Shown here piece after piece: positions 9,511-19,331 of a stretch of DNA of 54,226 nucleotides. The notes below the pieces were generated by a model that did not search any database, was not told where the DNA came from, and saw only the letters and a program-made list of their open reading frames with translations. Source of the DNA: Sphingomonadales bacterium (GTDB lineage: Bacteria > Pseudomonadota > Alphaproteobacteria > Sphingomonadales > Kordiimonadaceae). The DNA lies in assembly GCA_011088215.1 (NCBI GenBank), contig JAALKD010000019.1, forward strand, positions 1-54,226, written 5' to 3'. The position numbers and the translations under genes are program-made. The first letter of the stretch is position 1, and each line of letters begins with the position of its first letter.

Positions 9511-11511
9511 TTATGGCTGAGTTATCACAACCTTCGAAGAGTCGAAAAAAGCACTGCTCGGTATAATTTTCCCCGGCGGCACACCCTGGGCCGACAACCT
9601 CGATGCCATTATGCTATCGTCGCACACAACAAAATCGATCGCATGCTCGTATGCCAACATTTTGGCAAAGGACTCACCCTCCAGGGCGCCTTCGAAACAA
9701 GGCTCCAGCCACACTGCTGTTCCGGGGCCAAACCCTCGTATTTCACCCAACATCTCCAATGACCCCGCGCCGCCCACACAAACAACGGTGTCTGCAAGCC
9801 GGGCAAATGTCGAAACATGAGCCTTGGAAGACATTGGCAGGCGGGCGCTGATGCGACGCCCCAAATACATGCGAAATTCTTCATGGTTTCCGCGCTGTAA
9901 CAGTGGGAATATGTCACTTACTTTATCGGCCCAATCGACCTGCTCCAGCCAATTCAGGTCAAAGCTATCATGAAATTCCAATACTATAGCCACTTGTGTG
10001 CCTGCGGCATGAGCAGCGGTTATCAGTAGCCCGACCCGCGACAGAGCACTATCACTGCGGACAATTGACATATCCATTGCCACGACCATTCTCGGCCCGC
10101 TGTGCGCAACCGGTACTGGTACTTGTTCATCCGATGCACAGAGCGGTTCCAGTAAATTCGCTCTTATTTCGCCGTGGTTTGGCCCTTCGTATCTGCGATG
10201 CATGTGCCTTACCTTACTGCTATTATTTTTAGTAGCCTGGCACAGTTGAACAACCATAGCGTAAAGCTTATCTGTCACCTCAGACGGTGTTTCCGCCACC
10301 AGTGCATGCGGCGTTTCGATCATAATTTTTGTGGGGGCAGGCAAATCAAAAATAGTCTCGAGGGCCCCGCCATTATCTAACAAACCACGAAGACCACTCG
10401 CCGATACAGATAATATCTGGTCCGCTGAACTGGGTGTACCCCATGGGCGGCCTTCAGCGGTCATTCGCGGCGCAGCGCCGAACATTACATTAGTAAGATC
10501 AGCTTTTTGGGCTCGAAACTGCCAGAAAAGCCAGCGCAAAAATACCGGACTTTCCTGCAACTGCCGCCACTGGGCTACGGTCATAAACAGCAGTTTGTCT
10601 GGAAAAAAATATTCGCGACCAGCATTGTACCAACGTAGCATATTCTCAATAAAATCATTTTTTTTCAGCAACTTAAAATCAAGTAATGGATCGGAAAAAA
10701 GAAAAACATCATCCGAATCAACGCAAATGACCGAAAATGCCGGTGCTTCCTGATGCTCGAGGGAAAGCAAGTTCCTTGGCGCATACAGGCCTTTGTGTTT
10801 TTCGCGCATGTAGGCAATCAACGAATCTTCCAGTCGGCGACTGCCTGCAAGCATACTCTCAGGGCGGCGGCGGTAGGAAAAGCCAGCTTGACGAACTGGC
10901 ACACCCACATAACCAGCATCGAGCATGCTAAGCCAAAATTCCCAATCCTCAAATCCGCTTCGCATGGTCTCATCGTAAAAGACGTCGTTGCGAAAGGCGT
11001 CTGCGCGTACCATCGACCCCGCCTCGGATATATTGCCCACAAGATGGATCAACCGACTATAGCGCGGAGCGGTTTCTCGGGTATCAAAACCTTCTGCATT
11101 CCAAACTTGTCCAAAGAGGCTGATATCTGGAAAAGCCCAACCAACAGCGGGGTCATCGCCGAGCGCATCGCGAAACGCTTCCAGACTGTATGGTTCGATA
11201 CGGTTGTCTGCATCAAGGAAGTAGACAACGTCCAGGTCAGGCTCAAGCTCCAGCAAAAAACGCACGCCTGCATTGCGGGCACCGGGCAATCTGGTATTTG
11301 GCTGGCGCATATAGTACAATTGCCCAGGATAGCGCGCCATCAGGGCCTCAACGGTGTCCGCCGTTTCAACGAATCGGCATCCGTCATCTACAACCACAAC
11401 TTTTACCGGAGCTTCGCATTGCTGGTTGCAGGCGGAGTGAATAGCTTCCGCGAGGAATCGAGGGTGCCCGTATCCGGGAATAACAACGCCAATTGCTGCC
11501 AAATCAGACAT
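9511..11511 (-). CDS. GT2 glycosyltransferase with extra C-terminal domain
   Basis: A 666-residue protein. The N-terminal 230 residues form a GT2 domain: IGVVIPGYGHPRFLAEAI, VVVVDDGC, then the LPGARNAG loop and the metal motif YFLDADN, with a DWEFWL acceptor segment near 185. After a linker, residues 420-666 look like a partial GT4-type (GT-B) unit with alternating strands (MVVAMDMS, VAIVLEFHDSFDL, VVCVGGAGSLEML), but without a clear donor-binding E-x7-E motif. A second catalytic activity is therefore uncertain. ATG 11511 has AAGGAA five bases upstream and follows the stop of the 725-residue unknown protein by eight bases, so the two are probably co-transcribed with the type I secretion genes. 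It may glycosylate the secreted protein or build capsule. The neighbours allow either. Confidence 0.8.
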   Translation of the reverse strand: MSDLAAIGVVIPGYGHPRFLAEAIHSACNQQCEAPVKVVVVDDGCRFVETADTVEALMARYPGQLYYMRQPNTRLPGARNAGVRFLLELEPDLDVVYFLDADNRIEPYSLEAFRDALGDDPAVGWAFPDISLFGQVWNAEGFDTRETAPRYSRLIHLVGNISEAGSMVRADAFRNDVFYDETMRSGFEDWEFWLSMLDAGYVGVPVRQAGFSYRRRPESMLAGSRRLEDSLIAYMREKHKGLYAPRNLLSLEHQEAPAFSVICVDSDDVFLFSDPLLDFKLLKKNDFIENMLRWYNAGREYFFPDKLLFMTVAQWRQLQESPVFLRWLFWQFRAQKADLTNVMFGAAPRMTAEGRPWGTPSSADQILSVSASGLRGLLDNGGALETIFDLPAPTKIMIETPHALVAETPSEVTDKLYAMVVQLCQATKNNSSKVRHMHRRYEGPNHGEIRANLLEPLCASDEQVPVPVAHSGPRMVVAMDMSIVRSDSALSRVGLLITAAHAAGTQVAIVLEFHDSFDLNWLEQVDWADKVSDIFPLLQRGNHEEFRMYLGRRISARLPMSSKAHVSTFARLADTVVCVGGAGSLEMLGEIRGFGPGTAVWLEPCFEGALEGESFAKMLAYEHAIDFVVCDDSIMASRLSAQGVPPGKIIPSSAFFDSSKVVITQP

Positions 11512-11519
11512 CGATTTCC

Positions 11520-13697
11520 TTATACGTCCACAGATTTAAGGTCAAACTGCTGGTGCGTATCAATTACGGTTGCCACACTCAAAGACAGCCAACGGCACCA
11601 GCCGTAGCTGATAATATCATGAACGGATAACGCCGCGACAATGATGTCATGTTCCACCCCAAGCGGTTCATCAAGATCAACTGACAAGGCTTCCACCTGC
11701 AGCGCTGATAACCGTCGCGCCGTATAATGAAGCCCGTATTCAGTATCATAGCCTCTGGCAGAGGAGAATTCGCCGCTCATCAAATTACCAGCGAAAGCCT
11801 TGAAGACCTCATATTTGTCAGGCGTTTCAGCATCAAGCAGCGCCAAAATATACATAAAATCGGGTGCGCGCTCATGGGCCGTCTCTACATCACAGGCAAC
11901 CCTGGTTGTACCAACACCAGCGCCTGAGCGGTATAATACGGCAGACATGTCCTGCTTGATCGGATGAGTTTGAAGACTGCCATTGTCATCAGCGATAATC
12001 ATCGGGGAAAACCCCAACTGATCCGTCAAGGCTTGTAGTTTTGCCCGGCCAGCCAAAAACTCCAGCCGCTCGCCGATTTCCGGGAATTTGACCGAGCGCA
12101 TTCGCTGGATCAGCGGTTGCCCCATAGTCGAGGCACCATGGACGACCGAATGGTCAGTTATTGTGTCCAGTTTGACCGAAACATCGTGCCACCGGCACCA
12201 GCCATAATCTGTCTTGTCCGAAGTAGAAATGACCGCCATCGCAAGTTGGAGGGCAGGCAAGTCGTCATCGATCACTGACAAATCAATTTCAATTTCGCAG
12301 CGCATTCCCGGCGCAACCGCTTCAACTCGCCACAAGATGCCTGTATCGGCATCAAACCCTGTTGGGGCCCCGCTGACTTTCACCTGTTCCAACAGGCCTG
12401 CCATATAATCTTCGCTGAGAACCAACGAGCCACCTACCGCAACCGCATAGTAACACGTAGGTGCTGATGCATGAGCAGTTTCGCAGGTTACTGTTAGCGT
12501 GCGGGCCGGTGCCGGGACCAATTGTTCAAACACAAAGCCAACCGGCACACCCGCCTGAAGATGAGTTTGCACCCAACCCGCGGTACCTTCAACACTGACG
12601 ACATCTTCCTCCGCGCTACCGCCCGCCATCAACTTTGCCCGTGATAGTAAGTTCCTGACTGCCGCACGGCGATCTTCAACCGGCGTGCCCAGAAACTCGC
12701 GATCATCTGCCAGGTCGCCTGGCGCGAAGCCCGACCAAATTTGCATTGCAGGCAGTGCCCGATCAGGTTGGTTAGAGTTAGCCGCCTTGCCGTCCGCCAA
12801 TGTTCCACAACGAACGGGCTCTCCGTCGGTTAGGCTGATCGCTGGGACGCCCCCTTCGGTGTTGACCACCCATTCAAACACCAATTCCGCGTCACCGAAA
12901 GACCGCTGTAGGCCGCGTTCCAGTTCCAAATACAGCCAACCCGTTGAGACTGATGAAAATGGCACCTGAGCACGACCCAAAACCCGGGCGTCTACCGACC
13001 TTTTTATCAAAACAGTTAAATGGCCATCTGCTAACTCGCCCTTTGGCACAACGCAGTGCAGGCTGATGCCCAGCACTCCGGCCGCATCAACGGGCAAGCC
13101 GTAGCGCAATATGTAAGGTGCTAGCGGGCTGGTGACGCCCTTGGGGCAAACCGATTTTTCGCCAATAGGAACAGTCATAGTGGAATAGCGCGTGTCATAT
13201 CCTGCGCCGCGAATAATTCTGCGTGCTTTCTCCAGGTTGATAAGTGAACGCTCAAAATCCCGGCGCAATATCGCCAAATCTGTCTGAATAGTCGCCGCGG
13301 CATTGCGTTTGCTATCGGCGTCTGTCACCGCAGCTTCTGCAAGGCATTGTAGGGCGGAAACGGTATCGCCTGCCTTAATCAACCAAACTGGTGGAGTCGC
13401 GCGCCCGGTTTGAGCCGCTGACCAATTGGACCACGCATCTGCGCTGTCTTTCATTTTTTTATCGACAACAAAGCCCAATAAACCAACAGGTGCGCCAACA
13501 GGCGCAAGGCAAGCGGCTGTTTTTGGGGCATCTTCCTGCGGCGTGTAAAGGCTGCCCGCACGGTTCAGTAACAATATATCCAGTGATGCTGGGACTATTT
13601 TAACGAGCGGCTTGTAGACGCCCTCAGCCATAACGATCAATCGTGTCGAGCCGTAAAATCGATCGAAAGCATCACGGGTTAGCACCAGTTTTTGCAT
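11520..13697 (-). CDS. Uncharacterised beta-rich protein with internal repeats
   Basis: Not recognised. The 725-residue protein has an N-terminal region with a predicted coiled coil (around residues 125-165, with heptad-like ILRRDFERSLINLEKARRII). It continues with beta-rich segments that look like jelly-roll or carbohydrate-binding sandwiches. Two C-terminal modules of about 110 residues are clearly related: each has a T/V-C-(D)-x-ETAH-x-x-AP motif and ends with YGWCRW followed by a Ser-Val strand (S-x-V). No signal peptide or membrane span is seen. It lies directly between hlyD and a GT2 gene in the same operon, so it may act with the secretion or glycosylation genes. ATG 13697 is chosen. 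A TTG at 13727 with AAAGG before it is possible and would add ten residues. It could be a glycan-binding scaffold; that is inference. Confidence 0.65.
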   Translation of the reverse strand: MQKLVLTRDAFDRFYGSTRLIVMAEGVYKPLVKIVPASLDILLLNRAGSLYTPQEDAPKTAACLAPVGAPVGLLGFVVDKKMKDSADAWSNWSAAQTGRATPPVWLIKAGDTVSALQCLAEAAVTDADSKRNAAATIQTDLAILRRDFERSLINLEKARRIIRGAGYDTRYSTMTVPIGEKSVCPKGVTSPLAPYILRYGLPVDAAGVLGISLHCVVPKGELADGHLTVLIKRSVDARVLGRAQVPFSSVSTGWLYLELERGLQRSFGDAELVFEWVVNTEGGVPAISLTDGEPVRCGTLADGKAANSNQPDRALPAMQIWSGFAPGDLADDREFLGTPVEDRRAAVRNLLSRAKLMAGGSAEEDVVSVEGTAGWVQTHLQAGVPVGFVFEQLVPAPARTLTVTCETAHASAPTCYYAVAVGGSLVLSEDYMAGLLEQVKVSGAPTGFDADTGILWRVEAVAPGMRCEIEIDLSVIDDDLPALQLAMAVISTSDKTDYGWCRWHDVSVKLDTITDHSVVHGASTMGQPLIQRMRSVKFPEIGERLEFLAGRAKLQALTDQLGFSPMIIADDNGSLQTHPIKQDMSAVLYRSGAGVGTTRVACDVETAHERAPDFMYILALLDAETPDKYEVFKAFAGNLMSGEFSSARGYDTEYGLHYTARRLSALQVEALSVDLDEPLGVEHDIIVAALSVHDIISYGWCRWLSLSVATVIDTHQQFDLKSVDV

Positions 13698-13729
13698 GGA
13701 TTTTTCGCCCTGCTTAACCTTTGCCAAGA

Positions 13730-15100
13730 TTAACCTTTAAAGGATTTGAACATAAACCGAGTGAAAGGTTGTGTAACAATTTGAAGGAACGTTTTGGGCT
13801 CTGTTTGAATATAGACCTCTGCCATGTTGCCAGGCAGCATATTCGTCTGTTTCTGGTCTGCGTTCAGTTTTACGTGGGCCACGTAATTGCCCGCAGGGTT
13901 CGCTTCAGATACAACAGCATCAGAGGATAAATAAATCAGCTTTCCTTCAACCGGTACACCGCGATTTGCACGGTCTGTCGGAAAAATAACTTTCACGTCC
14001 TGCCCTTGTTCAACCCGCTCAATGTCCTTGATTTGCACCAGAGCTTCAATCGCCAAAGGGTCATCATTTGGGAAAATATTCATCAAGGTATCACCGGGTC
14101 TGATCACTTCCCCAATCGCTCGTTTGGCAATCTGAAACACTCTGCCATCGACAGGAGAGCGAATAGAACCGCGCACTGCCATATCGGTAAAGCGATCAAT
14201 GCGACCGCCGAGCTGATTCAATTGCTGTTGAATTTCAACGACCGCACTGTTGGCCGTGTTCAGATAAGCCAGCTGTTCCTGTTCAATCTGGTTCTTGAGG
14301 CTTTCAATATTGTTGAATGATTTCTCAATGGCGATTTTCGAGTTTGCAATGTTAGCATCAATTTGCGCGATTTGGCGTTCTGTCGCATTCACCCTAACTT
14401 GCGTAACGTGGCCCTGCTCAAGAAGAACCAGAAAATCTGTCAATTCTTCGCGAAACAGGCCAACCTGTTTTTCGTAGGCAACCAAAAGCTCTTTTTGGCC
14501 TTCAACGTCTTTTTCCTGACCAATGATAGCGTTGCGCAGGCTATCGACTTTCGCAGCGCCATATTCACGAAGAGATTTAAACTCTTCTCTTTGACTTTCG
14601 ATTCCCTCTAGCAAGCGCGGATCAGATGCCACACGCGGGTCAAAATCTGTTGGGAAATCGATAGTGTCTGAGAGCGTTACTTCCGCGCGGCGGCGTGCAA
14701 GTTGCGCGCGGAAAATTGCGCGCTGTAACAGATCTGCATCTAATTGTGCGTTAATCTGAGTGTCATCAAGTCGGGCCAATATTTGCCCTTTTTCTACGTC
14801 ATCGCCTTCACGGACCAACAACTCAGCAAGAATGCCGCCTTCCAAGTGTTGAACGATACGGTTGCGGTCCTCAGCAATCACCCGTCCGCCGGCAATAACG
14901 GCGCCACCCAGTGGGACTGTTGCAGCCCAAATGCCGCCGAATCCAAACACGAAGATAAGGATGTACCGCGCCATTTTCAGAACTTGACGTCGATCTGTAT
15001 TTACATCGTCATGCCACCGACCGAGATCAGCACGATCGAATTTGTCATCAATGGTAACGGGCGCACTGTTTTGTTCTGTTTTCGGTATATCGTCGGCCAT
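13730..15100 (-). CDS. HlyD-family type I secretion membrane-fusion protein
   Basis: Periplasmic adaptor of a type I secretion system, linking the inner-membrane ABC exporter to an outer-membrane TolC-like channel. It has a short cytoplasmic N-terminus, one membrane span (about residues 44-64, YILIFVFGFGGIW), a lipoyl half-motif (GGRVIAEDRNRIVQHLEGGI), long coiled-coil helices at about 100-290, the returning lipoyl half (IRSPVDGRVFQIAKRAIGE) and a beta-barrel C-terminal domain. This order and the length of 456 residues match PrtE/HlyD proteins. ATG 15100 is preferred because GAGAGG precedes it by six bases; an in-frame ATG 30 bases earlier lies inside the prtD-like gene. It starts one base after the stop of the ABC gene, so the two are translationally coupled. 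No outer-membrane TolC gene is present in the window. Confidence 0.93.
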   Translation of the reverse strand: MADDIPKTEQNSAPVTIDDKFDRADLGRWHDDVNTDRRQVLKMARYILIFVFGFGGIWAATVPLGGAVIAGGRVIAEDRNRIVQHLEGGILAELLVREGDDVEKGQILARLDDTQINAQLDADLLQRAIFRAQLARRRAEVTLSDTIDFPTDFDPRVASDPRLLEGIESQREEFKSLREYGAAKVDSLRNAIIGQEKDVEGQKELLVAYEKQVGLFREELTDFLVLLEQGHVTQVRVNATERQIAQIDANIANSKIAIEKSFNNIESLKNQIEQEQLAYLNTANSAVVEIQQQLNQLGGRIDRFTDMAVRGSIRSPVDGRVFQIAKRAIGEVIRPGDTLMNIFPNDDPLAIEALVQIKDIERVEQGQDVKVIFPTDRANRGVPVEGKLIYLSSDAVVSEANPAGNYVAHVKLNADQKQTNMLPGNMAEVYIQTEPKTFLQIVTQPFTRFMFKSFKG

Positions 15101-15101
15101 G

Positions 15102-16853
15102 TTACACCTCTCTCGCTGTAGGTTTTTCATCAGCTTGAGGTACAGATTTCACCGCCTGCACATTGTTATTCGGCTTGTCACTTTTAACCGCTTGAACTGC
15201 GCCAGAGCCCATTACTTTTGCTTTGGGGCCATAGTCTTTAACGACTCCGTCAGTCATCAGCATTACCTTGTCGACAAACTGTAATACGCTGGGGCGTTGG
15301 CTTACGACAAGTGTTGTGATGCCCTTTTGTTTGGCAACTTGAAGTGACCGGTGAAACAACTGTTCACCGTTACTGTCAAGGGCTGCGTTTGGTTCATCAA
15401 GCACTAGAACAGCAGGGTTACCGTAAAAAGCGCGCGCAAGCGCAATCAATTGAGACTGACCACCCGACGGCATAAACTGACCGCGCTTAATCACAGTGTC
15501 ATAACCTTGCGGCATATTGAGAATAATATCATGAACCCCAGCCGTTTTCGCCGCTTCCAAGGCCCATTCTTCTGGGTCATCTATGCGCAAACGCGCAATA
15601 TTTTCGCGCACTGTTGCACCGTCAAAAAAACCAACTTGCTGCGGCATGTAACCCAAGTGGACACCGCGGGCAATCGGGTCCCAGGCATGTAAATTTTGGC
15701 CATCAAGGGTAATTTTACCAGCATTCGGCACGAGGTAACCTACCAACAGTTTAGCAAGCGTCGACTTGCCAGCACCAGAAGGGCCAATGATAGCAACGAC
15801 TTCACCTGCATCAATATTTAGCGCTATGCCGCGGATAATAGGCGGCATACCCGGGCCGGGTGAGTAAGCAATACGCTCAATTCCAATCGCCCCCTTAGGC
15901 CGCGGAAGTTTGGTACGATTTTCGGGTAATGAGAGCTCAGCCAACCGCGCAATAAGGCGCTTGCGCGTCTCCCAACCGCCTTTGAGCGCACGCCACCCGC
16001 CTACAACTTGCTCAACAGGTGCAAGCGCACGACCGCCGATGATTGCGGTGCCAAAAATAACCCCGGCCGTCGCCAGGTCTGCAAGCACAAGAAGTGCGCC
16101 AGAACCAATCATCAGAATTTGTACGATTTGCCGCATGGACTTGGATGTTGCTGCGAACTTGGAGGTTACGTTAAAACTACCCGTAAAGCGAGAAAGCTGC
16201 GTGCCGTGATGCTTTCCCCAGTTCTGTACCGCTTCCCGGTACATTCCTTGGCCGCGGATATACTCCTGCGCCCCCATGTGCATTTCAAGGGCGCGGTGTG
16301 ACGCAATCATAGCCTCACTATGCTCCAGATTGAGGCCAGCGGTTGCACGGTCTGCATATACACCTATACCAAATAAAATGACTGCGCCACCAGTCACAAC
16401 AAGACCAAGCACCGGATGGAGAAGAAAAATAAGAAACAGAAAAAACGGCGTCAAAGCCAAATCAAACAAAGCATACAACGGCGGTGAGGCAAGCACCTGG
16501 CGCATCGCACCCAAATCTCGCACAGTTTGTGCCATACCATCTGATGGTCGTGACAGTTCACCTGCCATAATAAGGCCAGCCATGTTGGCCTCAAAACGAA
16601 GCGCTGCTTTGGCTGCCAGTATCTGGCGCACATGGTCAAACACTCCGTAAACAATCAGAATAATTAGAGCAAAGATAAACAAGCCCGTAAGGGTCGGAAG
16701 ACTACGAGAGACGAGAACATTGTCGTAGACCTGGAACATAAAAAGCGGCATGCCAAGCATGCAAACACCCGAAAGCAACGAATATGTGCCGACGGATTTC
16801 ATAGCTTTGAAAAGCTTTTGTTCTTCAACCTTATAGTCGTCCAATAGTGACAT
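15102..16853 (-). CDS. PrtD-like type I secretion ABC permease/ATPase
   Basis: Inner-membrane exporter energising secretion of RTX-type proteins with uncleaved C-terminal signals. The N-terminal half carries about five to six membrane spans (first near 21-42). There is no C39 peptidase domain, as usual in the PrtD branch. The ATPase half has Walker A GPSGAGKS (357-364), a variant signature PSGGQSQ instead of LSGGQ (common in this family), Walker B VLVLDEPN and the switch His region replaced by VVSQRP, again typical of PrtD. The tail after residue 545 is a low-complexity repeat (two copies of VQAVKS). ATG 16853 is chosen over TTG 16856; GAAGG lies eight bases before it. It heads a run with hlyD, the unknown repeat protein and a GT2 gene. 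The substrate is most likely the RTX protein just upstream. Confidence 0.93.
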   Translation of the reverse strand: MSLLDDYKVEEQKLFKAMKSVGTYSLLSGVCMLGMPLFMFQVYDNVLVSRSLPTLTGLFIFALIILIVYGVFDHVRQILAAKAALRFEANMAGLIMAGELSRPSDGMAQTVRDLGAMRQVLASPPLYALFDLALTPFFLFLIFLLHPVLGLVVTGGAVILFGIGVYADRATAGLNLEHSEAMIASHRALEMHMGAQEYIRGQGMYREAVQNWGKHHGTQLSRFTGSFNVTSKFAATSKSMRQIVQILMIGSGALLVLADLATAGVIFGTAIIGGRALAPVEQVVGGWRALKGGWETRKRLIARLAELSLPENRTKLPRPKGAIGIERIAYSPGPGMPPIIRGIALNIDAGEVVAIIGPSGAGKSTLAKLLVGYLVPNAGKITLDGQNLHAWDPIARGVHLGYMPQQVGFFDGATVRENIARLRIDDPEEWALEAAKTAGVHDIILNMPQGYDTVIKRGQFMPSGGQSQLIALARAFYGNPAVLVLDEPNAALDSNGEQLFHRSLQVAKQKGITTLVVSQRPSVLQFVDKVMLMTDGVVKDYGPKAKVMGSGAVQAVKSDKPNNNVQAVKSVPQADEKPTAREV

Positions 16854-16983
16854 CAAAGTCGCCTTCTAAAATACGCGCGCCCAAATATACCCGCTTTTAC
16901 AAGATAAAAGCCAGATTGGAAAACAAAAATCATCCGATCAGCATGCTCTTCAGGAACGAAATTGATGAATTTCCAGCTTTGAC

Positions 16984-17012
16984 AAAAAAAAAGGCGGCCC
17001 TCAGGCCGCCTT
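16984..17012 (-). terminator. Rho-independent terminator of the RTX gene
   Basis: A perfect 9-bp stem (16991-16999 with 17004-17012) and a 4-base loop, followed on the minus strand by a run of T. It lies 23 bases past the RTX stop codon. It would separate RTX transcription from the secretion genes, which then need their own promoter between 16854 and 16983. Confidence 0.9.
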
Positions 17013-17035
17013 CTAAAAACTTGATCAATATGGAT

Positions 17036-19321
17036 CTAGCTCACTGTTCCAGACGCAGTAGCCAAATCACCTAGTGACACACCTTGAAGGAAGAGAGTTC
17101 CACCGCCGTCGAGGTCGATCAAGACACCAGAAACACCGCCCTGCGTGGTTTCTTCAGCGTTGGAAACCAAATCAACACCAACAGCAACATTGATATTCAA
17201 AACATCACTGGACACGTCAAAGTCAGTAATCACGGTATTACCCGTCTGACCTGCCGCGCTGAATGTGAACGTATCGGCGTCGGCACCACCGGTAATAGTG
17301 TCATTACCTTGGCCACCGTCAATAGTGTCCTTACCGGAGCCACCAACGATGCTATCGTTACCAGCGCCACCAGTGATGCTATCGTCATTGGCACCACCGT
17401 CGAGGGTGTTAGCACCATCGCCACCAATAAGCGTGTCGTTGCCGTCATTACCCTTAAGGTCATCGTTACCAGTACCACCAGTTAGACTGTCAGTACCTGC
17501 ACCACCGCGAAGTGAACTATCATCGGTACCTGAGGTAAGAACGTCATCACCAGCGCCACCCCAAAGAGTGTCATTGCCGTTAGCACCGCCGCTTTCGTTG
17601 ATGGTATCATTACCAGCACCACCAAAGATGTCGTCGTTACCAGCGCCACCCACGTTAGCCGTGTTTTCAGCACCGCCGCCCATGAAGATCAAGTCATCAC
17701 CAGCACCGCCGAGGATCACATCTACACCAGTATCGCTACCACCAAAGATGGTGTCGTTACCTTCGTGACCGCGAACAGTGTCTGAACCAGTACCACCACC
17801 GAGAACGTCACCAGCACCACTACCGTCGATAGTATCGTTACCAGAGCCACCGAATGCGGCACCACCAGTATCAAGTGTTGTACTTCTTATCGCAGTGGCA
17901 CCATTGTAGTCCCCAACGACAACCAAATCGTTACCGGCGCCACCAAACAGGCTATCAGCACCGTTCGAATTAAGTGCATTTGAACTACCACCAGCAGAGT
18001 CAGTTTCAGCGCCGATAAGCAAGTCATTACCTGCACCACCGAAGAGCACATCATTTCCGCTACCACCGGCAACGGTATCGCCACCAGCATCGGAAGAACC
18101 CGCAAAGAAAACATCATTTCCAGATCCACCGAATGCAACGTCGTCACCTACGCCGCCGTTCAATGTATCAGCACCGGTACCAGCAGAAAGGCTGTCATCA
18201 CCATTATTACCAATAAGACGGTCATCGCCGTCGCCAACAGTCATAGTGTCGTTACCAGTACCACCAGTTAATGTTTGACCTGTATCAACTGTTGCAGTGA
18301 ATGTATTGTCTGCTGCGACTGTTGCAGCAACAGTTACCTCTAGGCTTGTAGCACCACCGTCATTTGAAACAGTTAACGTGATCGTTTCAGTCGAATTTGA
18401 TGCTTCATTGGCAAGAGATGCATTACCCGCATAAGTATATGTCGCACCACCAGCTGCTACAGCAACTGTACCATGAGTCGTAACAACGCTACCGCCCGTC
18501 GTCGAGCTAACAGCCGTACCATTAACAGCGGTAATCACATATGCAGATCCGCCAGTAAGCGCAACCGGAGTAGCGCCTTCCAAAGCAGTTCCATCATACG
18601 TAAGAACGTTGTTATCAAGATCAGTAGACGTAGAAGCATCTGGCGCGCCGTCGGCTTGGGAAGTAACAGTGTCACCAAATGTAAAGGTAACAGCAGTACC
18701 TTCCGTCAGCGTAACGTTACTAAAGTTGATAACCTCAATATCTGTAAGCGTGTCTGTACCAGCCACATTAAGGTTACCGCCAGCAACATCACCAGCCGCG
18801 TCAATTTCGAGGTTACTGTACTCAATGGTATCGGTATTAGCACCACCATCAAGAATATCGTTACCGTTGCCGCCAATCAATGTGTCATTACCGCCGTCAC
18901 CGCGAAGCGTGTCATCGCCGTTACCGCCAGAAAGACTATCATTGCCGTCACCGCCACTGATGCTGTCATCCGCATCATTCGCACCGGCACCGCTACCACC
19001 AGTAATCGTATCATCACCAGCATCACCGTTAAGAGTGTCAGAATCAGTAGCTGTAGAAGAACCAGTAATGGAGTCATTACCGTTACCGCCGTTTACTGTC
19101 TGATTACCACCGGTACCGCCCGTAATAGTATCATCACCGTTACCACCCTCAGAAAGGGTGCCATCGCCACCGCCAGAAATTACATCATTACCGGGACCAC
19201 CTGAAAGCTGATCGTCACCACCAGTGCCGCCATCGATAGTATCATCATCGACCGTACCCTGGATAATATCGTTCTGACTAGAACCAAAAACCCTGGATAA
19301 TATCGTTCTGACTAGAACCAA
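17036..19321 (-). CDS. RTX repeat protein, probable type I secretion substrate; start broken by a 34-bp duplication
   Basis: Predicted secreted calcium-binding protein. Blocks of the nonapeptide GGxGxDxLx fill residues 20-165 and 375-680. Between them is a beta-sandwich of cadherin/VCBS type (about 195-365). The last 80 residues, without Cys and ending in small and hydrophobic residues, fit a C-terminal type I secretion signal. I count about 17 N-x-S/T sequons, mostly the GNDT/GNDS of the repeats plus a few in the sandwich (NVT, NGT, NAS, NST). The coordinates give the open frame, which begins at a TTG with no ribosome site. The expected start is ATG 19334 with a perfect AGGAGG, encoding MATFFGSSQNDIIQG; however, a 34-bp tandem duplication shifts that frame into a stop at codon 19. 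With only one copy, ATG 19334 would read straight into this frame. It is next to PrtD/HlyD on the same strand. Confidence 0.9.
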   Translation of the reverse strand: MVLVRTILSRVFGSSQNDIIQGTVDDDTIDGGTGGDDQLSGGPGNDVISGGGDGTLSEGGNGDDTITGGTGGNQTVNGGNGNDSITGSSTATDSDTLNGDAGDDTITGGSGAGANDADDSISGGDGNDSLSGGNGDDTLRGDGGNDTLIGGNGNDILDGGANTDTIEYSNLEIDAAGDVAGGNLNVAGTDTLTDIEVINFSNVTLTEGTAVTFTFGDTVTSQADGAPDASTSTDLDNNVLTYDGTALEGATPVALTGGSAYVITAVNGTAVSSTTGGSVVTTHGTVAVAAGGATYTYAGNASLANEASNSTETITLTVSNDGGATSLEVTVAATVAADNTFTATVDTGQTLTGGTGNDTMTVGDGDDRLIGNNGDDSLSAGTGADTLNGGVGDDVAFGGSGNDVFFAGSSDAGGDTVAGGSGNDVLFGGAGNDLLIGAETDSAGGSSNALNSNGADSLFGGAGNDLVVVGDYNGATAIRSTTLDTGGAAFGGSGNDTIDGSGAGDVLGGGTGSDTVRGHEGNDTIFGGSDTGVDVILGGAGDDLIFMGGGAENTANVGGAGNDDIFGGAGNDTINESGGANGNDTLWGGAGDDVLTSGTDDSSLRGGAGTDSLTGGTGNDDLKGNDGNDTLIGGDGANTLDGGANDDSITGGAGNDSIVGGSGKDTIDGGQGNDTITGGADADTFTFSAAGQTGNTVITDFDVSSDVLNINVAVGVDLVSNAEETTQGGVSGVLIDLDGGGTLFLQGVSLGDLATASGTVS

Positions 19322-19324
19322 AAA
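19257..19324 (-). repeat. Two exact 34-bp tandem copies at the 5' end of the RTX gene
   Basis: Units 19257-19290 and 19291-19324 are identical, ending in a run of five A on the plus strand (T-run in the coding strand). Since 34 is not a multiple of three, the second copy moves the frame by one base and creates a TAG in the frame from ATG 19334. One copy would restore the full RTX frame. The repeat covers codons for FFGSSQNDIIQG, the start of the mature protein. Confidence 0.97.
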
Positions 19325-19331
19325 ACGTTGC

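Noticed and set aside
10753..11607. Plus-strand open frame of 284 codons opposite the GT2 gene
   Set aside because: The minus-strand frame shows clear GT2 motifs; this is a shadow without family features.
18473..19204. Long plus-strand open frame of 243 codons opposite the RTX gene
   Set aside because: It is the complement of GGxGxD repeats; biased repeat codons leave the antisense frame open. Composition (Ser/Thr/Arg/Ile/Val monotony) is not protein-like and no ribosome site is present.
17280..19250. Regularly spaced short repeats that could suggest a CRISPR array
   Set aside because: They are codon-level RTX nonapeptide repeats in one continuous reading frame, with no constant direct repeat or variable spacers.
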